This document shows positions 25,405-34,509 of a DNA stretch of 64,000 bases, piece by piece. Positions within the stretch are counted from its first letter, which is position 1; each line of letters starts with the position of its first letter. Origin of the DNA: Orbilia blumenaviensis (lineage: Eukaryota > Ascomycota > Orbiliomycetes > Orbiliales > Orbiliaceae); assembly GCA_036872755.1 (NCBI GenBank), contig JAVHNS010000005.1, positions 1,488,001 through 1,552,000 on the forward strand, written 5' to 3'. Under the pieces are notes generated by a model. That model did not search any database. It was not told where the DNA came from and was given only the letters and a program-made list of their open reading frames with translations. Position numbers and translations under genes: made by a program.

Positions 25405-28400
25405 CTATCGCCCTCCCATATAATGCAAGGTAGCCGTGATCCCCAGGTCAACGATAATATGATGAACACCGGTCCACGTCATCGCAAACAAATACTTTGG
25501 CGAAAAAACCGTCCAAACGAACAGGTGCATTCGTAGGACCATGCATGCACCCATTACCGCCACCATAGCTACTGCACGGAAAGTTGATGTCATTTCCGCG
25601 AATTTGAGGTATGTGTCTGTCAGCGTGCCTTCTGTAGAAGGCGGTTGGTTATCATCACTATTCTTCCCCTGGGCCTCTTGTTCCCGTCTCTTCCTCCCCA
25701 TCCAACTACACATCAACCCTACACCCCCAGAAGTCCATAATACCGGTCCGGCCCAGTTGCTTAAAAACGTAAGGATCCCGACTACTCCGACGTTGAATCC
25801 CGAAACGCCGTTGTAGGCATTACTTAAATCGACTGAAGAGATGGCGTTTGAATTTCCCAATGCGAAGAAACTGACGTGTTGCATGGTTACTATTGTTAAG
25901 ACTATTTGTAATACCGAGTCGAATTTCATGTCGTCGAGGAGGAGGAGCATTACGTTGAAGAACCAGATTAGTGGGATGTTGGTTAGGCGGGACTGTGTGG
26001 CTACGAATATTGTGAGAAGGTCGTGGAAGGGTTGGAGTTTTCTGATGGGGGATACTAAAGATGGAGGTTGTTATATTAGCAAACTTTCCATCTTCCCGCA
26101 GAGATGAAAATGACGTCGATGGTGAATCTAACAGGAGTGGTAGGTATACCTTTAACGCCACTTATCCCCGAATTCTGCACAACCACAAGATATACCCCAA
26201 TCAGAAAGATGATTGAAAATACTAACTGCGCCTGCGTTACAACAGATATAGTTGCAAACCCATCCGCCAACTCCATCATAAAGGCTGGTATCAATTCTCT
26301 GGTATCCAACGCCGCCATACTAAGTTTGAACAGCATACTCGCCACGACTGGTGAAATACTCATCACTGGCCCTACGGCCAACGAGTGCTTCGTCTCCAAA
26401 TTCCGTTTTAGACGGAAGAACATGTCGGTGTATGAGAAGAAGACGAGGATCCAGAGGATTGTGGGGTTGTTTGATAGGAAAGAAGTGGTGATGTCTGATG
26501 CTCCTGCGTGTTTCTGGCCGGTCTGGTTCCAGCGGCGGGTCAGTCGTAGGAGTATGAGTATTACTATTGATTTTGAGCCGGATTCGCCGCGTTGAAGTCT
26601 TTAAATTCGGTATATTTAGTATTCATATCGCACCCGTATAAAGATAACTGCCAGGATTCATACTCTCTAATAAGTAGGATTATGCCCCACCCGGAAGCAG
26701 CCCAATACCAGTATTGCTGTTCCTCTTCAACATAGCTGCTCGCCATCATCATTCCACTGTAGGAGAGCGAGAGGGCCCAGAAAAGGAACTTATAAAATCC
26801 TGAACCGGGGATACCGTCTACAGTCCAAGTAGTAGCGAATATAGCTAGTGCTAAGGTACCGGTTGTAACTGCGATAAGCATGCTGTCTGTATCGTAATTT
26901 GTGGCAGCAGAGGTTAAGATTTCCTGGCATTCACTCGCGAACTGATGAGGCGTCAGCAACTTGACTGTTTATATGTAATTCCCGGGGGGTTAGCGTACTT
27001 TGGAGAAGAGCTTCATTTGTTCCGAAGGCACAGATGAGAGAACAGCAGAATGCCATGCGCATGCCAATGTATCGAGTTGGCCGGTCTTTCCATTACACTT
27101 TCCCTCGTCTAGTAGCCTATCAAAATCAGAATATGATGCAGATATCAACCTCGACAACTCTCTACCATTCGTGTTTAGAATTTTAACCTGGTCGTCCTCT
27201 ATCAAAATTCAGCTTCGATTCCATAGAATTATCCGGAGCAAAATACGGGCAACAAACCATCCCAGAGCGGCAGAAAGTCTTGAATAAAAAGTCCGAGATT
27301 ATTTTTTGGTATTGGTAACCCGAGTAGAGTTGTCAAGGTCGGTGCCACGTCCGATTGTTCAATCCGACGGTAGAATGTAAACTCGTCCTTTGGCACTGCA
27401 GGAGCAGAATACTTCGATTCTAATGCCTTAAGCTTAGGCGACATAAACACCAATGCGGCAGATGTTTCGCCAGCAGACGAACCACCATGCCCACCGCCGT
27501 CGTTCATACCGTGGTCTCCGACTAACACAAACAGTGTGTTCTTGAGGTGTTCTTCGGTTTCAATGGCTCGGTAAACTTGCTTGACTATGCCGTCCATTTC
27601 ATGTTGCTTTGGGATCATATGCTGGCTGGACTGGCTATGTCAGAGTAGCGGATCTTTTATTCCCTTTCTTGAAGCTTTTAGATGTAATTTTTCTACACCC
27701 ACCTTCGTGGTCCAGTTTTGTGGCCAATATGGTCCAATCCCAGGTAGTGAAGAATCATAGCATCCCAGTCCGGCTGCTTGAGCTCTGGAGCGACATGGCG
27801 AGTAACATTGTTATCCACTTCAGTGAAGTCCTATGTCCCATTTCTTAGTCATGTTCTCCATTCCAAAAAGCAGATATAGTCACACTTCGTCATACCGAGA
27901 CAAAGAAGCTGACGGTTCCATCTGTGCGCTCAAATATACCAGGGAACAATTTCAACCAGGTATCGTCTCCAAACATGATGAGCTTCTTCCCGCTCTGCTT
28001 GATCTGCGCTAGCCAATTGTCCTGTGTCGCCAGTGTAGACGTCGTATCGGATTCGGCGAAATTAAGTATTAGATCCAAGAAGCCGGGAATTGACCCTGTC
28101 GTTAAAGCTTTGAGCTTGGGCATAGTAATAGTCGGAGAGGTAGCATGGGCCGTGAATGGGATTGCAACGCCGGAGCGTATCAGACTATATGCCACGATCA
28201 TTCATTCCATTGTAAGCACTCAATTGTCTCTAATATAGCCAATGCATTTCGATTTAGAGGATATCGCACACTCACCTCTGCGTATACTCAAACCCGGAAG
28301 GCTCTCCAAACACGAAATCACTATCACCTCGCGTATTGGTATCAGCTTGTGCACCAGTACCCCTCTACTACTCCTCCTCCTCCACAACCCAAATCGCGTC

Positions 28401-28624
28401 AATCGGAATATATACCTCCTCAGCGCATCAACCAGCATAAATACGATCTTCTCGAATTGCGCCGGCGCAGGAGTTTCTCCATTGTTGTGATAGTCGGCAT
28501 GTTGCGCGAGACCCTGCAGGAACGGCTTATACGGAAAGAATGCCTTCGCGAAGACAAGTACAGCTATGACTAGCAATAGGTTACCAACTGCGAGTCGCAG
28601 CCAGCGAAGTGAAAGTTGAACCAT
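25405..28624 (-). CDS. LAS21: LAS21/GPI7 GPI ethanolamine-phosphate transferase 2
   Basis: 874 aa ER membrane enzyme that adds ethanolamine-phosphate to the second mannose of GPI anchors. Exons: 28624-28416, 28320-28276, 28184-27896, 27830-27703, 27625-27247, 27196-26999, 26941-26664, 26598-26150, 26054-25405; 2625 nt in frame. N-terminal TM, then an alkaline-phosphatase-like lumenal domain: VDALRSDFV with a metal-binding Asp, HATSPTITMPKLKALTTG with the nucleophile Thr, LDHIGHKTG, and GDHGMNDGGGHGG. The C-terminal half is multi-spanning with the family motif RRWNQTGQKHAG. Exon 5 could begin 9 nt earlier at 27634; exon 7 could begin at 26959, but that would need a 39-nt intron, and the cag|ttc site with its ctgac branch is better. 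Divergent from the HTD2-type gene. Confidence 0.94.
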
Positions 28625-29110
28625 CTGGAGCGCGTTCGACGTCAAAATCCGGGGATACAATCTGGTGGTGGTGAGTTAAGGGCCACCTGCACCGTAGCTT
28701 AGGTATATTACATATTACATTGCATTGCATTTGGCTGGGCCTTCGAGACGGGTAGCTCGGCTGCTTGGCTGTTTTGGGTAGCGGCGTGAGGAATGTCGCA
28801 GACCCAAAGACAAAAAAAAAAAAACCTTCGTCGATTTTATAAATTTTTGATTCTCCATTCTTAATTCTCTCCCAAAAACAACATCACGAGGTCGATCCCG
28901 ACGGCTTCAAAAGGCGGGAGAACATCTAACGGCGCACCGTCGCAAGGATGGCTTGATACATCAGTTTTGCATTTTACGCCTTCACCCGAGTTTTTCTAGG
29001 CCAATTGATACTTTCGCAGGACCAGCTGGGATTGAATTAGCTTGCAGGCCAGCTTCGGCCCCTCCACAGCCCCACCACCACTGACGGAAGGGCACCACGA
29101 TATCGCCACT
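28625..29110. promoter_or_regulatory. LAS21/HTD2 divergent promoter
   Basis: 486 bp between opposite starts, inferred shared promoter. Contains a 12-base A run near 28813; no factor site is convincing. Confidence 0.45.
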
Positions 29111-31291
29111 ATGGTGCTTCCATTCCTTCTCCGGCCAGGACGCCGTCTGGTCATCCATACCCGTATCCACATCCGTCCGTCGAGTTTGATATCCAGACCG
29201 TTCACCACCAGATCCACATTATGGGATTCCGTACGCACACTAGCCGAACTACAGGCATCCATAAAACCAACAGAACCCACCGAAGAAGAGGTTGAAGCAG
29301 CAAAGGAAGCCATAAGCCGTCTACCACAGGAAGCTCAAGATCTCCTTCACCGACAGTTCCCATTAACCCACGAGTTCATCAGTCCCGCACAGTCCCACCT
29401 TCTCACCCTGACTCTTCAGCCGTATCTTAACTTCTCGGACATTGTAAAACCTGATCCTTCTGATGAGAAGGTACCGCACAATCCGTTTACTATCAAGGCT
29501 ATATTACCGATATACGGCACTACCCTACCGCCTGCATTCCACTTCGCATATTTCAACGGTTATACTCAAGAGGAGGACCTCTCACCGGATGGTTATATAT
29601 CCACACAAGCGCCAGGAGGACCATGGACCCGTCGTATGTGGGCCGGTGGAAAACTTACGTACAACCGTATGCCTGAGAAGCGTCAAAAGGGACAAGATAA
29701 AGGTGCTCGTCGCGCTCGACCATTGGATGTTGGACGCCGTGCATTCTGTCATGAAACTGTTGAAGATGTTCAGATGAAAGGAGAGCCGGGGAGTCCCAAC
29801 GAGATGATGTTTGTGCATTTAAGACGAAAGCTTTGGGCTACTGGGTACATTGTTAGAGAACCTACGAAGTCGCCGAAGATAAAGGAGATCGATGAATTCG
29901 ATGATTCTAAGGTCATTTTGCCGGATGAGGAGGTTCCGCTGATCGAACAGCGTGTACTGGTTTATATGAGACAGAAGCCTACTGAAGCTTCTGAAAAAGC
30001 AGAGCAGGCAGAGAACAAGGGAGAAACACCAGAAGTACCAAGCAAGAAAGCTATGGCCAAAGAGATGGCACCGACATCAAAAATATCATCTCGTGCTGAA
30101 AAAGCAGAATTCAGCCACTCATTTACACCTTCCCGCCAGCTCCTCTTCAGATACTCAGCCCTCACATTCAACGCCCACAAGATCCACTTTGATACCGAAT
30201 ACACAAAAAATGTAGAAGGTCACAGAGATCTCCTTGTCCATGGACCTCTTACCTTAACTTTCCTACTCGAGTTACTCAGGAACCATATCTTGGGTCTTGA
30301 GAAAACGTATCGACTTGCGAGTTTTGACTACCGCAATATTGCACCTATATATGTTGACGAAAAGCTCCACATATATGGTAGAGAATTACCGGATGCCCCC
30401 GTACCAATCCAGGAGGTTGATGACTACAACCCTCGAGATCGATTAGTTCCCATGTACGATGAGATGGATGACATCAGAAAAGAACTTCAGAGACGAGGGA
30501 TGAACATGGACCCGGACATGGACCCGGAGGAAAACAAAAAGAGGAAGAAAGAACTGAGACGCATGCTCAATGTGCTAAAGAAGGAGAGCGAGAAACTCGA
30601 GAAGTTTGAATTGAAACCCAAGCGGATCATCGAATACAGAAACTACGAGCTTTGGGCGGAGAACGATAAGGGACAAATTGTTGTCAGAGGGACGGCGTTG
30701 ATTGAAGACGTACCTGCAAAGGTTGAACTCACACCTGAGCAACAATGGAAGAGATACCAGAGTGAAATGGCCAGAAACAAGAAGTTGATGCAGAAACAAC
30801 AATTGAGGGCACATAAGGATATGATTAGAGCTAGGAGGCGTGCTAGGAAGGTGAGGCTCAGGTCTCAGCAGATGGAGAGGGAGAGTGTGAGGAGAATAGA
30901 GAGGGAGAGAATTTGGAAAGAAGCTAGAGAGGCTATCGCAAGGGGTGAACTGCCAGAGGATCATCAGCCAGATTTCACTGCCCTTGACCTAAGGATCAGG
31001 GAAATGGAGCGGATGCATAAGGAAGAGCTAGAGGCGGCAGATAACTACCTGAGGCAGTCGATTGACGAGAATAGGGAGGAACTTGAAGATACGGCAGCAT
31101 GGCAAACAGAAATCGATGAGATTTTTGAGCAAGAGGACTTCGATGAAGATGGTGAAGACAAAGAGGATGATGAGGATCCCGGCTCAGAAGATGACGAGGA
31201 CGAAGAATATGAGTACCAAGAGGAAGATGAGGGGACGGAACGACGGGAAGAGGAGTATGACGATGATGATATTGAGGGAAGGAGAAAATAA
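29111..31291 (+). CDS. HTD2: Mitochondrial HTD2-type hotdog dehydratase with long acidic C-terminal extension
   Basis: 726 aa, intronless. Start chosen at the ATG giving MVLPFLLRPGRRLVIHTRIH, a basic hydrophobic presequence with FTTRS; the frame stays open 23 codons further up. The fold resembles fungal 3-hydroxyacyl-thioester dehydratase 2 of mitochondrial fatty-acid synthesis. The catalytic hotdog helix is clear at about residues 347-361 (RYSALTFNAHKIHFD, His356 and Asp361), followed by the LVHGPL motif and ending near EYRNYELWA and VVRGTALI. Insertions of Glu/Lys-rich sequence separate the subdomains. From about residue 532 comes a 195-residue extension: a long Arg/Lys/Glu coiled-coil-like helix, then an Asp/Glu tail. 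Yeast Htd2 is about 280 aa, so this is unusually large. A Puf3-type element lies in its 3' flank. Confidence 0.82.
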   Translation: MVLPFLLRPGRRLVIHTRIHIRPSSLISRPFTTRSTLWDSVRTLAELQASIKPTEPTEEEVEAAKEAISRLPQEAQDLLHRQFPLTHEFISPAQSHLLTLTLQPYLNFSDIVKPDPSDEKVPHNPFTIKAILPIYGTTLPPAFHFAYFNGYTQEEDLSPDGYISTQAPGGPWTRRMWAGGKLTYNRMPEKRQKGQDKGARRARPLDVGRRAFCHETVEDVQMKGEPGSPNEMMFVHLRRKLWATGYIVREPTKSPKIKEIDEFDDSKVILPDEEVPLIEQRVLVYMRQKPTEASEKAEQAENKGETPEVPSKKAMAKEMAPTSKISSRAEKAEFSHSFTPSRQLLFRYSALTFNAHKIHFDTEYTKNVEGHRDLLVHGPLTLTFLLELLRNHILGLEKTYRLASFDYRNIAPIYVDEKLHIYGRELPDAPVPIQEVDDYNPRDRLVPMYDEMDDIRKELQRRGMNMDPDMDPEENKKRKKELRRMLNVLKKESEKLEKFELKPKRIIEYRNYELWAENDKGQIVVRGTALIEDVPAKVELTPEQQWKRYQSEMARNKKLMQKQQLRAHKDMIRARRRARKVRLRSQQMERESVRRIERERIWKEAREAIARGELPEDHQPDFTALDLRIREMERMHKEELEAADNYLRQSIDENREELEDTAAWQTEIDEIFEQEDFDEDGEDKEDDEDPGSEDDEDEEYEYQEEDEGTERREEEYDDDDIEGRRK

Positions 31292-31376
31292 ATCAGATAC
31301 GCTCGGTAGCAGCTGACCGTATGGTAGAGTTACAGATTTTCTCTATTTGTATACTACTACTCACTTAGATCTTGCA

Positions 31377-31384
31377 TGTATATA
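31377..31384 (+). promoter_or_regulatory. Puf3-type 3' UTR element UGUAUAUA
   Basis: TGTATATA 86 nt past the stop of the HTD2-type gene, on its sense strand, with C at position -2, the context favoured by yeast Puf3. It equals the 8-mer predicted from the PUF repeats of the gene at 1-1907. Whether the transcript includes it is inferred from distance. Confidence 0.5.
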
Positions 31385-31640
31385 ATAGTCTCTGATATCA
31401 TCTAGTTTATGACCATACTTGTACCATATATAAAACACCTTTGCGCACGATGTTCCTTTTTTTTATCTCCGATAAAAGGAGAAGACATGAACTTTATATC
31501 ATTCTACTCCTAGTGCTTAACCCACGTTAACTCTACGAACTCGAACATTTGGAATATATATGGCGATATAGAATATTTCATATTATCTTATCTTGGCCTA
31601 TCTAATATGATGTTTCTTTGTCCTTGTTTCTATGCCAGGG

Positions 31641-31667
31641 AAAAAAAAAAAAAAAAAAAAAAAAAAG
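31641..31667. repeat. Poly(A) tract, 27 bases
   Basis: Uninterrupted 27 A residues about 350 bp beyond the HTD2-type stop. Homopolymer; could also be a poly(A) relic. Confidence 0.9.
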
Positions 31668-33026
31668 TAATCGAGCAACACCAGTCAATCCAACGGCATG
31701 TGATATCATATGCTCGTATACGTATGATAGATGTGTTTTTTTTGTAGGTTTTGTATTTGGAGAACCAACGATGTGAACCACAATTTAGGTCCTGTCGTTG
31801 GTGCGTATCCTCGGTATTCAAGGGGCATCTGAATGGTATGGAATTCAGGCCTGTGAGATTAAGGGAACGTTATAACCGAGGAGGAATTGAAAGGAGAGGA
31901 GAGGTATGAGAGAGTGAATGGAGTTAATCGTCGTCGATGGGTAAATCGTCAGTACCCAAGATCGGTAGGTTGATTAGGTCAAAAAGGGGAGGTAGCAGGA
32001 CCGGTATTGAATAGATAGGGGGGAGGATATAGTTTTTGGGAAAGGGTAGTCGAGAGGAATAGACAATAAAAGTCTGGTCGTATAATAGACCGCAGACGTC
32101 GATACATCTAAAGTAAAAGTAATAATTGTTGAAAAATATGAAGTTGCGACTTTTGTCGTATTGGAGGGCATGCCGGCAGTCGATGAGTAAAAAATAAGTC
32201 GTTAAGGAAAGTCGAAACGAGAGGAAGTCGAATAAAGTAAGAAAAATTGAACCCCAAAGATATAGAAACCCGCCAAAGCAAAGAATTCTAGCACCCATTG
32301 GCCCGATTCTAATTGATATCAAAAAGAAATCCACCAGAGCTCGAAAAAAGAAAAAAAAAAGAAATAATAAATAGAACACCCGACAGCTTTTTTTTGGTGC
32401 TTGGAATTCGCCAGTCGTAACGTCGGTGATGAATTCTCACCATCCCAAGGAAGTGTAAAGTTCGAAAAGTATAGTGAGAAGTGAAGGGAGGTCGTGAGCT
32501 CTGTACACATAAAGCAAGAAACGAAACGAACCAATCCGTCCGAAAACAACCCGCCGTTTCAAGCTCCGAAAGAAAACAGATTGCTGCGCCGTATGAACAT
32601 CCCGAGAAAGCAGAAAAAAGGATAATCGACAGAAGAGTATAAGTTACAGAAGAAAAGCAATGCTATTGGTCCCGTATAGGTACGATGGGGATAATGGCAC
32701 TGAAATAAACGCATAAAAACAAAGAAGCATAGGAACGCAAAGGAGAGAATCTCGGAACTTTATGTCAGTAAATGATAATGTTTTTCGTAGGTCCGCCTAC
32801 CATCTTCCTACGATCTTCGGTATACTTGAGAAATAGGAACTCGGGGGTAGAAATTACGCCCCTTTCATCCTAGAGTTCGAAGTAGAGAAAGGGAAAGCAT
32901 GTAAAAGAAACAAGAGAAAAGAAAACACATGCCGATAAAACGCCTTAACAAATCCGCCATAAACCGAAAAGGCAAAACAGAAATAGTTCGCTTCAAATGC
33001 GCCGTAAGTATTGGGAACGAAGCATT

Positions 33027-33067
33027 AAAAAAAAAAAAAAAAAAAAAAAAAGAAAGAAAGAAAGAAA
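33027..33067. repeat. A25 tract followed by GAAA repeats
   Basis: 25 A residues then four GAAA-like units ending 9 bp before the stop codon of the - strand decapping-activator gene. In that gene's RNA it would be a pyrimidine-rich stretch right after the stop. Confidence 0.9.
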
Positions 33068-33075
33068 GGTTCGAC

Positions 33076-34509
33076 TTAGATGGCGGGGATTGGCGCATCG
33101 AGCTTCAGAACGCCGCGGATGTGAGACTCCGCCATTCGAGCCCGGGCTGGGTCGAATGGTTGGCCGTTATGGCCAGGCGACTGAAAGCCGTTTTGGGAGG
33201 CGGAGGCCCCTCTTCCTCCGCGGTGGCCGTTAGCCTTTGAGTTGACCGGGCGGTTTTGGTTGAAGTGCCGAATGCGAGGGGCCGGCGCAAACCCCACATT
33301 GGTGGCCCTGGCCCGTCGTTCGTGGATGGTCGGCGACAATGGGACGCCCCCGGCAGTATCCGGGATCTCAACTGCCTTGAACTTGGGGTTGGGCGACGGA
33401 GAGGGAGGCCCCATGAGGGCGGCCTTGAGCTGGTTTGCCTTCTCCGTTCGCTTGATGTGCGTCTCAGTGTCGCACGCATCGACGCTGAGTGGTCGGTGTC
33501 GTGGTCCTATGACGACTTCCTCCGCAGGCCGTGGTGCAACTTTCTTCTCTGAGAAGTCCATCGCGAAAAGCATGTCACGGTCGTTCTCAAAGTCATCCCG
33601 TTTCGCCGTCTTACTCCCGAACGGACTACCGAGACCGTTCGGAAGCGCGGCACTTGGCGGGGTGACATTGCGAACGACGTGTGGGCCGCCAGCGGGTGTT
33701 GTCAATGGCTGGGGCGAGACCACCTCGTTCTGGGAAATGGCGGCAAGGGCCTTGCGCGCCTTTTCTTCCTTGTCGGCTTTGAAAAAGATATCAAGTGGCG
33801 TCCGAATTGGAGCCACTGGTTGAGGCAAGTCAGTGGTGACTTGGGTGCGACCCTCAGCCGAAGCGAGCATCGTAGACAGGGATGGGCCATTGGAGGTGGT
33901 GGGGACCGACTTCGAGAAGAATTTTGGGAGAGGGAGTGCATTAGCAGCCGGCGAAGCATCGTGAAAACAAGCTCCAGCATAACGGCCTTGAGGAGTTTTG
34001 CCGAACAGAAGGTCATCGGGGGGTGTATGCTGCTGCTGCTGCTGCTCCTTTGGAGGGGTGAATTGCTGAGCGACGGCATTGGCATGGACATCAGTGCCGC
34101 GCTTCCCTTTGCCTTTCTTTTTATTTGGGAAATTCTTCTTCCCGTTCCCGTTTGTGTGGGTGCCAATAGCCGAGTCACTAACGTAGGCATTGGGTTCACG
34201 ACGGTTAGAAGGACCAGGTGTAGCCGGTGGTGTAACTATCCCCTTATCGCCGACGGTGCCGATAGCAGAGTCCGAAGCGGCCCCGTTATCCATCTGAGCA
34301 GCCTCACGGAATCGTTTGGTCAAAGCAGATTCTTGCCTAGGTTGCTGCTGCTGCTGCTGGCCATGGTTGGAGTTGGAGCGACGGTTTCTGTTGTTGAAGT
34401 TATTGGGCTTCTTGCCAGTGTTCGGGGCTTGCGGGCTAACCCTCTGGGGGCGTTGCTTGTTCGGCAGTCGACTCGGGGTCGATGTGTTCATTTGTGTGTT
34501 ATCCGACAT
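33076..34509 (-). CDS. Edc1/PNRC-type candidate activator of Dcp1-Dcp2 decapping
   Basis: 477 aa, single exon, mostly disordered (Asn/Gln/Pro/Ser/Lys-rich, polyQ runs near residues 51-56 and 156-160). The recognisable part is a short linear motif pair: YAGACF at residues 177-182 and LPLPKF at 192-197. In yeast Edc1/Edc2 and human PNRC2 the same arrangement (YAGxxF, then about 14 residues, then LPxPxF or LPKP) activates Dcp2 and binds the EVH1 domain of Dcp1. A Lys-rich patch (KKGKGKRG) near 131-138 could bind RNA. SDSAIGT occurs twice (near residues 79 and 111). Function rests on the motif alone; the rest is not conserved enough to judge. A PUF-family mRNA-decay factor is also in the window. 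Confidence 0.72.
   Translation of the reverse strand: MSDNTQMNTSTPSRLPNKQRPQRVSPQAPNTGKKPNNFNNRNRRSNSNHGQQQQQQPRQESALTKRFREAAQMDNGAASDSAIGTVGDKGIVTPPATPGPSNRREPNAYVSDSAIGTHTNGNGKKNFPNKKKGKGKRGTDVHANAVAQQFTPPKEQQQQQHTPPDDLLFGKTPQGRYAGACFHDASPAANALPLPKFFSKSVPTTSNGPSLSTMLASAEGRTQVTTDLPQPVAPIRTPLDIFFKADKEEKARKALAAISQNEVVSPQPLTTPAGGPHVVRNVTPPSAALPNGLGSPFGSKTAKRDDFENDRDMLFAMDFSEKKVAPRPAEEVVIGPRHRPLSVDACDTETHIKRTEKANQLKAALMGPPSPSPNPKFKAVEIPDTAGGVPLSPTIHERRARATNVGFAPAPRIRHFNQNRPVNSKANGHRGGRGASASQNGFQSPGHNGQPFDPARARMAESHIRGVLKLDAPIPAI

Larger units (their letters stand above)
31292..33075. other. 3' region between HTD2-type gene and decapping-activator gene
   Basis: 1.8 kb convergent region with homopolymers at 31641-31667 and 33027-33051. 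A - strand frame at 32379-31924 is Phe/Leu-rich, overlaps poly-purine DNA and matches nothing known. I take the region as 3' UTR plus spacer. Confidence 0.5.

Noticed and set aside
26960..26998. 39-nt intron in LAS21 with acceptor caag|ttg
   Set aside because: A 57-nt intron ending cag|ttc has a ctgac branch and keeps frame; it is the better choice.
31924..32379. 151-codon - strand frame rich in Phe/Leu
   Set aside because: Runs through purine/pyrimidine-biased 3' flank, has no family similarity, and composition explains the hydrophobic residues.
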